Both the position numbers and the translations under genes were made by a program. The notes beneath the pieces were generated by a model. It made no database searches, was not told the DNA's origin, and saw only the letters and a program-made list of their open reading frames with translations. Shown piece by piece: positions 1-8,635 of a stretch of DNA of 12,533 bases; the stretch's first letter is position 1; each line of letters opens with the position of its first letter. This DNA comes from Myxococcota bacterium (GTDB taxonomy: Bacteria > Myxococcota > Polyangia > GCA-2747355 > JAKLHH01). The DNA is taken from the NCBI GenBank assembly GCA_022710245.1, contig JAKLHH010000093.1, positions 1-12,533 on the forward strand, given 5' to 3'.

Positions 1-49
1 GCCGCCGCCGCCGCGGCTGACGCGGGCTTCCCTCGACCGCTCCAGTCGT
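1..49. other. Left-edge sequence beyond the giant gene's stop
   Basis: This 49-bp stretch begins with a GCC trinucleotide run (1-14). No gene or terminator hairpin is supported. The simple repeat at the very edge may be why an assembly stopped here. Confidence 0.5.
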
Positions 50-3000
50 TCAGAGGCGCCGCAGGAGCTCGAGCAGCGCCCGGGCGGCCTCCGCGTCCTC
101 GAGCAGCCGGCGGCAGCACTGGCGCACCTCCGCGCTGCCTCCCAGCCGCTCGCCGGTGAGCTCCTCCAGGTGGCGCACGACGCGGGCCAGCTCGAGCTCG
201 TGCCCGCCGCCGGACCCGCCGCCGGTCCGGGCACGCCGCCGCCACGCCTTGCGCTCATCCCAGGCTGGCGGAGGTGGCGCCGCGCGCTGAGCGGGCGCGC
301 CGACCTGCCAGCCGCCCGGGGGGCGCGAGGCTCGCAGCGGGCGGCCGGTCGCGGTGGTGGAGGCGTCGACCGGGAGCCAGCGCGGGCCCCCGGCCGTCGG
401 GAGCAGCGCGACCGCCCAGAGGTGGTCGGGCTCGCTCAGCTGGCCGCGGTCCAGCGTCCAGCCCACCGCCACCGCGGCGGGGATGCCCGCGCGCCGCAGG
501 AGCTCGCAGGCGAGGCCGTTGAGCTCGTAGCAGACGCCGCGACCGAGGTGCCGGTGGTCCCGGCCGGCGTGGAGGAGGGCCAGGTGCACGTTGCGCCGCC
601 CGCGCGTGATGCTGCGCAACCAGCGCGCGAGCTCCGGGTCCTCGAGGTACGACGGGTCGTAGCGGTAGCGCGCGCGGATGAAGTCGCGGACCGCGAGGAC
701 CCGCGCCAGCGGCGGCGCCTCGCTGCCCTCGAGCTCGCGCACCAGCTCGTGCGCCTCGCCGGGGAGCTCGTCGTCCTCGACGGTGGCCGCGAGCAGGCTC
801 GCGTCGACCCCGGCGACCTGCGCCGAGGCGTCCGCGTCGTCGAAGCGCGGCGCCCGGTCGAGCGCGACCGTGTAGCGGACCACGACGTCGTCCAGCGCGA
901 GGATGACCGCGCGCCCCTCGGCGCGCGCGAGGAGGCGACCGCGCTCGCCCAGCTCGAGCTCGAGCAGGCGGCCGTAGTGCGGGATCGGCAGCAGCGCCTC
1001 GCCGCGCGGGAGGCGGCCCTCGAAGGTGACCACCGCCTCGCCCGCGGCGGCGGGCGCGCTCCAGACGGGCTGCACGCTCGCGGGCAGCCAGCGCTGGCGC
1101 CCGGCGTCGAAGCGGTGCGAGATCAGCTGCGGGGCGTAGAGGTAGGGGAGCGGCAGCGGAGAGGGCACGAAGGCGAGGCCGAAGCGCGGCCGCTCGCTCC
1201 GCCGCTCCACCCAGCCCGCTCCGCCCTCGACCTGCGGGCCGATGCTGCCCCGGGGGTGAAACCAGGCGCGCTGCCCCTCGGCGACGTCGTCCTCCTCGCG
1301 CCGCGCCCCCGGATCACGCCGCGTCCCCGGATCACGACCTCCGCTGCCGCCCCGGCGTCGCTCGCGAGCGGCGGCCGGCGCCGAGCGGCCCTCGGTGTGC
1401 GGCCGCGCCGAGCGGCCCTCGGTGTGCGGCCGCGCCGGGCGGCCCTCGGTGACCGGCCGCGCCGGCGGCCTCCGCGGCTCCTCGTCCGCTCCTGGCGGGG
1501 TCTCGCCGGAGCCGTCCTGCCCGGCCGGCGCCCGCGCGTCGTCCTCGGTCCAGAACCAGCGCCGCAGCTTCGCGAGCCAGGTGCCCGCGCGCTCCTCGCC
1601 GGCGGGCGACCGGGCGGGCCTTCCGCGCGTGAGTGACTCACGCCGCGGTGCAGCCTCCTCCGCCCCCGCCTCCGCCTCCGCCTGCTCCTGCTCGGGCGCG
1701 AGGTCGCCCGTCCCTGGCTCGCCCGCCGCCCGACCTTCGCCCTCCACACCCTCGCCCTCACCCTCAGGCTCGCCCTCGGTGACCGGCGCCACCTCGCGCC
1801 GCGCCCTCGTCCGCGCCACGCGGTCCGCGAGCTCGCGCGCGGCTGCCCGCTCACCTGGCTCCCGCACCCCCGCGCGCCGCAGCGCCGCCCACAGCTCCTC
1901 GTCTCCCTCCTCGGGCGGCGACGGCGCGAGGAGGCCCGCCCCCTCGAGCGCCTCGGGCCGCACCAGCACCAGCCGCGGGTCCGTCGCCAGGCAGAGCACG
2001 CGGCGCCCCTCGCGATCCACGGCCAGCACCGGCAGGCGCGCGGGATCGAGCCGGCCCCTCTGGCGTCCCCCGACGGCGGCGAGACAGCGCGGCAGGGTCA
2101 GCTCCAGCTCGGGCTCCGCCTCGAGCAGCGCCGGGCCCCCCGCCTCGAGGAGGTCCTCCGCGATCTCGGCGAGGAGCTCCAGCAGGCTGCGGGCGCCGGG
2201 GCGATCGGGGACGCGCAGCGCGCTCGCCAGCGCCGGGAGCTCGCGCCCCTGGCTCCAGCAGCCGCGCCGGCTGCCGCAGAGCTCGACGCCGCTCGCGTCC
2301 AGGAAGAGCTCTCCCGGCGAGCGCGGGCGCTCGTCGTCGTCGAGCAGGAAGGCCAGCGCGCCGAGCTCGGCGCGCAGCTCCTCGGGCGCGATCCTGCCGG
2401 CGCGCAGCCCGCGCTCGAGCCACTCGAGGACATAGGGCGACGCCACGGGCAGCCGGCGCAGCCGTGCCGCCACGTCGCCGAGCGCCGCGTCCTCCGAGGA
2501 GCGAAACGGCAGCCAGGCACGGACCGGCTCGGGCAGGGCGTGCAGCAGCTCCGGGTGGGGCAGCAGGTCGGGCCGCTCGCCGAGCAGGGTCTCCAGCTCC
2601 GCGTCGGGCCAGTAGAGCTCCCGCGGGGCGCGCAGCTCGCCGCGCAGGCTCGGGATCCAGGCGGTCGTATCGAGGCGCAGCGCCGAGCGGAGCGCGGGCT
2701 CCCCGGCCGCGAGCGGCGCCAGGTACCGCGCCAGCGCGAGCGCCGCGGCCTCGCCGGACCGACGCCCCTCGCCGCGGAGCAGGCGCGCCAGCTCCTCCTC
2801 GGCGAGCCGATGCCTGGCGCCGAGCGCGAGCGCGAGGCCGCGCGTCGCCTCCCCGTAGCGGGCGGAGAGGCACGGCGGCGGCTCCTCGCAGCAGGCCGAG
2901 AGCAGCGCCTGCTCCTCGGCGCTGGCGGCGAGCATGCTGCGCGGGCGGAGGAACCTCCCCCCCTCCGCCTCCAGCTGCAGACGTCGCCGGAGGTGGAGCC

Positions 3001-6000
3001 GCCTCGGCAGGCGCTCGAGGGCCTCGCTCACCCCGGCCGCCGAGGCTCGCAGGCAGCGGACCAGGAACCCGAGGAGCTCCTCGGAGCGGGCGCCGTCGCG
3101 GGCCTGCGCCGCGGCCTCGTGCGCGTCGACGAGGAAGCCGACCAGCCGCTCCAGCCGCTCCTCCTCGAGCTGGAAGACCTCCTCGATCCAGCGCACCAGC
3201 TCGGCGGGCACCTCGGACGCCGGGTGCCAGTCGATCCCCAGGTCAGGCAGCCCCGGCTCGAGGAGGAGCTCTCGCGGCGAGCGCAGCACCCCGCCGGCGC
3301 TCGGCAGGACGCAGGCGCGACCGAGGAGGCCGCGGGCCTGATCGTCGGCGGCGAGCTCGCCGGCCCTCGCCAGGAGCCAGCGATAGAGCCGCGCGCGCTG
3401 CTCCGGCCGCGCCAGGCCGAAAGGCCCCTGTGCCGCCGCGAGCGGGCGCACCTCGCGGTGAGCGTCGGCGAGGACGCCGAGGGCGCGGCGGAGCGGCAGG
3501 GCCGGGGTCAGCGAGGGGTCGAGCTCCCGCGCCCGCGCGGCCCAGGCCGGGTGCGCCAGCTGCTCCTCCAGCACGGAGCCCTCGAGGAGCGCGCGCTCGT
3601 CCTCGCTGGCGTCGAGGAGCGCGCCCGCCCGCAGCCGGCCAGCTGCGTCCACCGCGAGCGGGAGCTGGCTCGCCTCCGCCGCGCCCCTGGCCGCGACCAC
3701 CGCGGCGAGGAGCCGGGTCACCGGCTCGACCCCGCGCAGGAACGCGGGCTGCTCGTCGAGCGGCTGCCCGGGCCGGGCGTCGTCGTGCAGGCGGGTCAGC
3801 AGGAGCAGCAGCGGGTCGCGCAGCGGGATCAGCTCGGCGAGCGCGGCCGCCTCCTCCTCGGCGCGGGGCGCGAGGAGCGGGAGCTCTCCGCCGGCGAGCA
3901 GCGCGCGCCACTCGCCGCCCAGCGCTCGCTCGAGCTCGCGCCCGCTGACCAGGGAGGCCGCGCCGAGGAGCCGCCCGTCCTCGGTGGGCCAGAGCGGCAG
4001 GGCGCGAAGCCGCTCGGGCCGCAGCCCGGCCGCCACGGCCGCGGCCAGCTCGGCGCGCGAGGCGGCCAGGGCCGTCCGCGCGGCCTCGCGGGCCGGAGGG
4101 CTCGCCAGCGCCGGATCCCGCTCGAGCGCGCAGACGAGGTCGAGCGCCGTCGCCTCGCGCGCTCCGAGCGCCTGCCAGATCGGCCGCAGCGCCTCCTGAT
4201 CCTCCGGGTGCAGGAGGGGCCGGCTACCCAGCAGGAGCACGCCGCGGAGCGGCTCACGCGCCGCGCAGCTCCCGGGCCCGTCCTCGTCCCACGACCCGAG
4301 CGTCCGCGGGACGCCGGTCGCGTCGCGGAAGATGGCCGCCCCCCGAAGGGGCGCCAGCGCCGCCGGGGAGAGCCGTCGCGCGGCCTCCGTCAGCGCCTCG
4401 AGGAGCAGGCCACGGAGCGGCCCCGCGGGCTCGGGTGGCCGGGCCGCGAGATCGCGGACGAACCCCGCGTGATCCGGCGAGCGGAGCCGCTCGCCGAGGC
4501 CGAGCGCCTGGACGAGCGCCGCGGCGCTGGTCCCCGCGCTGCACGCCGTCTCGATCAGCGGGAAGGCCCGCCAGCGGTGGTAGAGCTCGGCGAGGAGGGG
4601 CTCCGCGGGCGCGGCGCGCAGCTCGTCGAGGCAGCGACGCTCGCCCTCCTCGTCGAGCCAGACCGGCGCGGCGGCCAGGCTCGCGCGCTCGGCCGGGGGC
4701 ACGCGCTCCGCCCGCTCCGCCAGGTAGCCGTAGGCCCCCCGCAGCACGGCGGGGTCGAACGGATCGAGGAGACCGACCTCCTCGAGGAGCAGCGCGCGGA
4801 CCACCGCGCGCGGGCCCACTGGCTCCGCGAGCCCCTGCAGGTAGCGGAGCCCGCGGAGCCGCTCGTCGAGCCACGGCGCGCCAGGCGCGAGCGACGTGAT
4901 CGCGGCGTCGGCGGGCAGGAGCGCCCGCTCGGGGCCCGCCAGCGCGCGCCGCCGCCCGTGGGCGTCCAGGAAGAGCGGCGTCGCGGCGATCCCTCCGAGG
5001 AGTCGCGGCGTCAGATCGGCGCGGAGCTCGTCGAGCAGCGCGTGGAGCTGGCGGAGCGGCGCCTCGCCCAGCTCCAGCCCGCCGCGGACCAGGTCGCAGA
5101 GCGCGGGGAGCTCGAGGGCGCGGGCGCCGAGGCGCTCGAGGAGGGGCGCGTGCGCCTGGCTGAGCGCCTGGTGCAGGAGCGGCGGGCGAGCCCCTGCCCC
5201 ACCGCGGGGGAGCGCGCGGAGGAGCTCGCCGAGCGCCCCCGCCGCCGGCAGCCAGGCGGGCCCGGCCTCCGGCAGCCAGGCGGGCCCGGCCTCCGGGGAA
5301 GGCGCCTGGAGCGGCCGGAGCCGCAGCTCCTCGTCGAGGAAGACGGCCGACGCGCCCAGCTCGCGCACCGCCACCAGCGGCTGCTGCTCGAGCAGCGCGA
5401 GCAGGGCGAGCGAGGCGCTCAGCCGCGCCTCCGCGCCGGCTCCCTCGCGCAGGATGCGCGCGGCGAGCACCGGCGAGCGCAGGTCGGCGATCAGCTCCGC
5501 CGGGCCGAGGCGCGGCACGCCGAGCCGCTGCAGCGCCCGCTGCACGTCGGGGCCGGGGTCGAGCTCGAGCGCCTCGGCGAGGAGCGGCCTCGCGTCCCCG
5601 TAGATCGCCCGCAGCGCTCGCTCGGCCCGCGGCGTCGTCGCGGGCGGCCGCGCCCTGCCCTCCTGGTCGAGGAGCAGCGGGCGCTCGCGGAGCCGCTCCA
5701 GCGGCGCCTCGGACGCGCGCCCGAGCGCGCCCAGGATCGCCGGCAGGCCCTCGGCGAGCCAGGCCGGCAGCAGCGCGCCCGGCTCCACGTCGGCGAGCGC
5801 GCCCTCGAGCAGCGCGACCAGCTCCCCGCCGCCGAAGCGGAGCGCCCCGAGCGACACGGCCACCGCCCCGGCGCGCGGCGCGAGCGGCGCCAGGGCCCGG
5901 CGGCCCTGCTCGTCGAGCTCCACCCCGGCCAGCACGGGGGCCAGCGCGCTGTCGGCGAGGAGCGCGGCGCGGCGCGGCTCCAGCCAGGCGGGGCCCCGGT

Positions 6001-7780
6001 CCTCGCGTCCTGGCGGGGCGCTCCGGGAGACGACAGGGGCCGCCCCGCGCAGGCAGGCCACCGCGGCCAGCCCGGACCGGAGCTCGTGGTGAATCGGCGC
6101 GTAGGCCGCGTGCCGCAGCTCCTCCGGGAGCGGCAGCACCTCGAGGAGCGCCTCCACCGCGTCGGGGGCCGCGCCGCCCGCCGCGACCGCGTCGCGCAGG
6201 CGCCGTACCAGCCGCGCCAGCAGCTCGCCGGCTCGCGCCAGCGCCCAGGTGTTATGCGGCGAGGTGAGGTCGAGGCGCTCGCGGTCGACCGGCACGCGGA
6301 AGTGAGCGTGCACGAGGAAGCGCAGGCCGGAGCGCTCGCCCGTCGGCAGGTAGCTGAAGACCGTCGCCGCGCCGGCGGCGAGCGGCCGCGGCAGCCCATC
6401 CTCTCCCTGCGCCACCGCCACCAGCACCGGCGTCGCCTGCGCCCCCTCGCCGGAGCCCGGCGCCGCCGCGAGGCTGAAGCTCTCGCGCTCCACGAGGTAG
6501 CGGTCCACCCTGCCCTCCTCGACGTGGAGCAGGGCGATGCTCCCTCGCCCGTCGTCCGGGAGCGCGCGGATGGTGCGGCTGCGCGAGCCGCAGCGGACCT
6601 CGAGCGAGCGCAGCGAGCGCAGGGTGAGGAGCGTCTCGGCCGGGATGGCCGCGGCTCGCTCGAAGAGCGCCGCGGGGATGAGCGCCGCGTCGCCGGGGAC
6701 GCGCAGAGGGAGCACGAGCAGCGTGCCCGCGCCGTCGCCCGCCGGCGCCACCCGCCGCGGGATGGAGACGTCGGCGATCTCGAAGTGGAAGGGGCCGGAG
6801 TGGACCTGCGGCCGCTCGCAGACCTCGTAGACGGACTTGAAGCCGACGCCGAAGAGCCCGATCTGATCGCGGTGCTTCGTGGTCTGGCCGATGGAGAGGA
6901 TGCCCGCCACGTCCTTGGCGTCGAAGGCGAGACCGTCGTGCCAGACGTCGATCTGCTGCTCGTCGATCGTCACCCGCCACGCGCGCGCGCCGGCGTCCTC
7001 GGCGTTCTGCAGGAGCTCGAAGAAGAAGTGGCCGCGGTCGGTGTACACGCGCCGCGCGAGGAGCTCCTCCGCGTTGGCCTGCGAGAGCGACTTGGGGAGC
7101 ACCTCGAGGATCTCGAGGACCCGCTCGGCGAAGCCTCGCTGGCGCTCGCGCCACGGCGCCGCGAGGCCCAGCACCCCGGCGAGCTCTGCGAGCGCGGCCA
7201 GCTCGCCGGCCGGCAGCCGCAGGAGGAGGGCGTCGTCGAGCCCCGCCAGCCCTCCGCGGAGCCGCTCCCGCGCCTCCGCCGCCGCGCCCTCCACCACCGC
7301 GCGACGCCGCTCCGGAGCCCACAGCTTGAGCCAGCGGTCGAGGAGGCAGATGGCGACCAGCCGCTCCGCCGGGAGCGCACGCAGCGTGTCCTCGAGCGCG
7401 GCCTCGAGCGCCGTCCGCTCCTCGACCGGGAGAGGCTGGCCCTCGAGCCCCCGCAGCACGCGCTGCAGCCCGGTGTCCGGGAGCCGGGGCAGCAGGCGGC
7501 GGAGCTCGACCGCGAGCTCGGCGCGCTGGAGCTGCCTGGCCTGCGCGAGGCGGCGCAGCGCGTGAGCGAGCGGCTCGTGATCCCGCAGCCCGGCCGTGAG
7601 CGCGAGCAGCTCGGCGGCGGTCGTCGCCTGCCCCTCCGCCACCACGCGGTCGATCCAGGCCAGCTGCGCCGCGAAGGGCAGGTGCTCGAAGGGGACGGCC
7701 GCCGCGGGTGAGGAGCGCTCGAGCAAAGCAGGGGGATGGTACCCTCGCGGCTCGCCCGAGTCGACGGCGGCGCAGCTCAC
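50..7780 (-). CDS. Giant sacsin-like HATPase - repeat array - transglutaminase-like protein (2576 aa)
   Basis: Seen: residues 1-230 are helical with no recognised motif. Residues about 235-360 form a GHKL/HSP90-type ATP-binding domain of the sacsin kind: E255-LLQNAEDA (N box), H281-DG, the glycine loop G308-LFGVGFKS, and G352-T353. HFRVPVDRERL at 493-503 continues the sacsin-like module. Residues 700-1930 are Leu/Ala/Arg/Glu-rich with a recurring motif of the type LLLDQEGRARP. Residues about 1990-2175 are an acidic, then Arg/Pro-rich linker holding a Trp-rich patch (WLAKLRRWFW, 2068-2077). Residues about 2355-2480 are a transglutaminase/papain-like core with C2417 (GVCYELNG), H2453 (DHLWAV) and D2472 (WLPVDAS). 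No signal peptide or membrane segment is visible, so it is probably cytoplasmic. The start is GTG; a GGGAGGT lies 14 nt upstream, too far for a normal Shine-Dalgarno, so TTG at residue 19 is an alternative. Known: sacsin-type ATPases act in protein quality control, and prokaryotic relatives sit in large proteins, some linked to defence. Inferred: ATP-dependent client handling coupled to cleavage or crosslinking. Substrate unknown. Confidence 0.95.
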   Translation of the reverse strand: MSCAAVDSGEPRGYHPPALLERSSPAAAVPFEHLPFAAQLAWIDRVVAEGQATTAAELLALTAGLRDHEPLAHALRRLAQARQLQRAELAVELRRLLPRLPDTGLQRVLRGLEGQPLPVEERTALEAALEDTLRALPAERLVAICLLDRWLKLWAPERRRAVVEGAAAEARERLRGGLAGLDDALLLRLPAGELAALAELAGVLGLAAPWRERQRGFAERVLEILEVLPKSLSQANAEELLARRVYTDRGHFFFELLQNAEDAGARAWRVTIDEQQIDVWHDGLAFDAKDVAGILSIGQTTKHRDQIGLFGVGFKSVYEVCERPQVHSGPFHFEIADVSIPRRVAPAGDGAGTLLVLPLRVPGDAALIPAALFERAAAIPAETLLTLRSLRSLEVRCGSRSRTIRALPDDGRGSIALLHVEEGRVDRYLVERESFSLAAAPGSGEGAQATPVLVAVAQGEDGLPRPLAAGAATVFSYLPTGERSGLRFLVHAHFRVPVDRERLDLTSPHNTWALARAGELLARLVRRLRDAVAAGGAAPDAVEALLEVLPLPEELRHAAYAPIHHELRSGLAAVACLRGAAPVVSRSAPPGREDRGPAWLEPRRAALLADSALAPVLAGVELDEQGRRALAPLAPRAGAVAVSLGALRFGGGELVALLEGALADVEPGALLPAWLAEGLPAILGALGRASEAPLERLRERPLLLDQEGRARPPATTPRAERALRAIYGDARPLLAEALELDPGPDVQRALQRLGVPRLGPAELIADLRSPVLAARILREGAGAEARLSASLALLALLEQQPLVAVRELGASAVFLDEELRLRPLQAPSPEAGPAWLPEAGPAWLPAAGALGELLRALPRGGAGARPPLLHQALSQAHAPLLERLGARALELPALCDLVRGGLELGEAPLRQLHALLDELRADLTPRLLGGIAATPLFLDAHGRRRALAGPERALLPADAAITSLAPGAPWLDERLRGLRYLQGLAEPVGPRAVVRALLLEEVGLLDPFDPAVLRGAYGYLAERAERVPPAERASLAAAPVWLDEEGERRCLDELRAAPAEPLLAELYHRWRAFPLIETACSAGTSAAALVQALGLGERLRSPDHAGFVRDLAARPPEPAGPLRGLLLEALTEAARRLSPAALAPLRGAAIFRDATGVPRTLGSWDEDGPGSCAAREPLRGVLLLGSRPLLHPEDQEALRPIWQALGAREATALDLVCALERDPALASPPAREAARTALAASRAELAAAVAAGLRPERLRALPLWPTEDGRLLGAASLVSGRELERALGGEWRALLAGGELPLLAPRAEEEAAALAELIPLRDPLLLLLTRLHDDARPGQPLDEQPAFLRGVEPVTRLLAAVVAARGAAEASQLPLAVDAAGRLRAGALLDASEDERALLEGSVLEEQLAHPAWAARARELDPSLTPALPLRRALGVLADAHREVRPLAAAQGPFGLARPEQRARLYRWLLARAGELAADDQARGLLGRACVLPSAGGVLRSPRELLLEPGLPDLGIDWHPASEVPAELVRWIEEVFQLEEERLERLVGFLVDAHEAAAQARDGARSEELLGFLVRCLRASAAGVSEALERLPRRLHLRRRLQLEAEGGRFLRPRSMLAASAEEQALLSACCEEPPPCLSARYGEATRGLALALGARHRLAEEELARLLRGEGRRSGEAAALALARYLAPLAAGEPALRSALRLDTTAWIPSLRGELRAPRELYWPDAELETLLGERPDLLPHPELLHALPEPVRAWLPFRSSEDAALGDVAARLRRLPVASPYVLEWLERGLRAGRIAPEELRAELGALAFLLDDDERPRSPGELFLDASGVELCGSRRGCWSQGRELPALASALRVPDRPGARSLLELLAEIAEDLLEAGGPALLEAEPELELTLPRCLAAVGGRQRGRLDPARLPVLAVDREGRRVLCLATDPRLVLVRPEALEGAGLLAPSPPEEGDEELWAALRRAGVREPGERAAARELADRVARTRARREVAPVTEGEPEGEGEGVEGEGRAAGEPGTGDLAPEQEQAEAEAGAEEAAPRRESLTRGRPARSPAGEERAGTWLAKLRRWFWTEDDARAPAGQDGSGETPPGADEEPRRPPARPVTEGRPARPHTEGRSARPHTEGRSAPAAARERRRGGSGGRDPGTRRDPGARREEDDVAEGQRAWFHPRGSIGPQVEGGAGWVERRSERPRFGLAFVPSPLPLPYLYAPQLISHRFDAGRQRWLPASVQPVWSAPAAAGEAVVTFEGRLPRGEALLPIPHYGRLLELELGERGRLLARAEGRAVILALDDVVVRYTVALDRAPRFDDADASAQVAGVDASLLAATVEDDELPGEAHELVRELEGSEAPPLARVLAVRDFIRARYRYDPSYLEDPELARWLRSITRGRRNVHLALLHAGRDHRHLGRGVCYELNGLACELLRRAGIPAAVAVGWTLDRGQLSEPDHLWAVALLPTAGGPRWLPVDASTTATGRPLRASRPPGGWQVGAPAQRAAPPPPAWDERKAWRRRARTGGGSGGGHELELARVVRHLEELTGERLGGSAEVRQCCRRLLEDAEAARALLELLRRL
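1383..1463. repeat. Three 27-bp in-frame repeats in the giant gene's linker
   Basis: Units are 1383-1409, 1410-1436 and 1437-1463. The first two are identical; the third differs at a few bases. They encode, on the minus strand, RPVTEGRPA then RPHTEGRSA twice (residues about 2108-2134), in the disordered linker before the transglutaminase-like domain. Just downstream in the protein an imperfect 18-bp pair (1303-1320, 1321-1338; 16 of 18 bases equal) gives the DPG[TA]RR repeat. Confidence 0.9.
5247..5294. repeat. Perfect 24-bp tandem duplication inside the giant gene
   Basis: Units 5247-5270 and 5271-5294 are identical and keep the frame. They encode EAGPAWLP followed by EAGPAWLP (residues about 829-844), which lengthens the gap between two of the roughly 111-residue repeats. 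Perfect identity suggests a recent slippage event. Confidence 0.9.
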
Positions 7781-7829
7781 CTGCCCTGCGCACGACCTCC
7801 CGGCGCGTGGAGATCTTTCGCGGCGACAG

Positions 7830-7842
7830 GCGGACCGTCCGC
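7830..7842. repeat. Perfect palindrome GCGGAC-C-GTCCGC in the divergent promoter region
   Basis: This 13-bp inverted repeat lies in the 170-bp gap between the divergent giant-ATPase and BON genes, about 77 bp upstream of the predicted BON transcript start. It could be an operator or activator site for either gene. It does not resemble the GCCA-N4-TGGC sites. Short GC-rich palindromes arise easily by chance. Confidence 0.3.
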
Positions 7843-7886
7843 GCCGCGACGCGCGCCAGGCCGCGAACGCCTGGGCGTGTCGGCCG

Positions 7887-7902
7887 GGGCACGCCGCGTG
7901 CT
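7887..7902 (+). promoter_or_regulatory. Candidate sigma-54 promoter of the BON-protein gene
   Basis: The sequence is GGGCACGCCGCGTGCT, against the consensus TGGCACG-N4-TTGCW. Ten of 12 defined bases match, with exact GG-N10-GC spacing (GG 7888-7889, GC 7900-7901). The predicted transcript start is about 7913, giving a leader of about 38 nt before ATG 7951. It is the weakest of the three such sites here and could be chance in GC-rich DNA. Confidence 0.35.
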
Positions 7903-7950
7903 TCCCTCGGACCGCGCGACTCGTTCGCCAAGACTCGGGGGGGCAACGTG

Positions 7951-8613
7951 ATGATGCGCAGGCTGGTGCAGGGGAGGTCCGGGGCGACCGTCATCGCGGC
8001 GCTGCTGGCGCTCGCCGGGCCCGCCCGGGCCGACCGCGAGCCCGAGCCGCTTCAGGTCGTCCGTGCGCGCGCCGGGGGCGGCGCCCCGCGCGCTCCACGC
8101 GCGCCGGCGACCAGCTCACGGACGCCCGCGAGCCGGCCGGCCCGCGATCGGGACCGCCGCTTCGAGACCGAGCGGGAGGTCCAGCGCGACCTCGAGGATG
8201 CGCTCGCCCGCGACCGGCGCCTCGCGGCCTTCGAGATCATCCCCTTCGTCGAGGGCGACGAGGTGACGCTGCTCGGCGCGGTGCCCACCCGGGCCGCGCG
8301 GCGCGCGGCGGGCCAGCTGGCGGCGAAGGTCGACGGGATCGCCCGCGTGACGAACCGCCTCGTCGTGCGCCGCCCCCGCGACGCCGCCGCCCAGCTCGCC
8401 GACCGGGTGCGCCGCGCGCTCGCGGCCGACCCCGAGGTGGGCGGGCTGGACCTGCGCGCGCAGGTCGCCGGCCGCACCGTGCTCCTCGCCGGAGCGGTGC
8501 CCAGCGAGCGCGACCGCCGACGCGCCACCCGGATCGTCGCCCGGCTGAGCGGGGTGCGGGTCGTCGTCGACGAGCTCGTGCTCAGCCGCGACGCTCCGCA
8601 GGCGAGCCGCTGA
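7951..8613 (+). CDS. Exported protein with two BON domains (OsmY-like, 220 aa)
   Basis: Residues 1-27 form a signal peptide: MMRR, a hydrophobic Ala/Leu core, then PARA before Asp28, a good signal-peptidase I site. A low-complexity Arg/Ala/Pro stretch follows to about residue 70. Two BON domains follow, about 74-140 and 147-212. Each has a helix, a strand with the conserved glycine (VTLLGAVPT, G109; VLLAGAVPS, G181), a second helix and a final strand (VTNRLVVR; VVVDELVL). BON domains are known from OsmY, from secretins and from envelope proteins, where they are thought to bind phospholipid or other envelope components; no catalysis is expected. Start: GTG at 7948, ATG at 7951 and ATG at 7954 are in frame and adjacent. 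I chose 7951 because a run of seven G (7937-7943) sits 7 nt upstream. The frame stays open to 7708, but that extension has no signal-peptide character. The gene is divergent from the giant ATPase gene and convergent with the lipoprotein gene, so it is monocistronic. A sigma-54-like site lies upstream. Confidence 0.9.
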   Translation: MMRRLVQGRSGATVIAALLALAGPARADREPEPLQVVRARAGGGAPRAPRAPATSSRTPASRPARDRDRRFETEREVQRDLEDALARDRRLAAFEIIPFVEGDEVTLLGAVPTRAARRAAGQLAAKVDGIARVTNRLVVRRPRDAAAQLADRVRRALAADPEVGGLDLRAQVAGRTVLLAGAVPSERDRRRATRIVARLSGVRVVVDELVLSRDAPQASR

Positions 8614-8635
8614 TCACCCGAGCCGGAAGGCGTGA

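Noticed and set aside
170..1636. Plus-strand open frame of 488 codons opposite the transglutaminase end.
   Set aside because: It is composition-driven; the opposite strand carries the catalytic Cys, His and Asp in the right order and spacing.
2540..7711. A 1723-codon open frame on the plus strand opposite the giant gene.
   Set aside because: It mirrors the real gene, as very GC-rich DNA lacks stops on the opposite strand. Its product is a Arg/Gly/Glu/Leu mixture without domain motifs, while the minus frame has intact ATPase and transglutaminase motifs.
6252..7994. A 580-codon minus-strand frame overlapping the start of the giant gene.
   Set aside because: It is an arginine-rich shadow in another frame, and it would run through the divergent promoter region into the BON gene.
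50..8613. Defence island around the sacsin-like ATPase.
   Set aside because: No nuclease, helicase, methyltransferase, integrase or toxin-antitoxin gene is next to it. The only visible neighbour is a BON-domain envelope protein.
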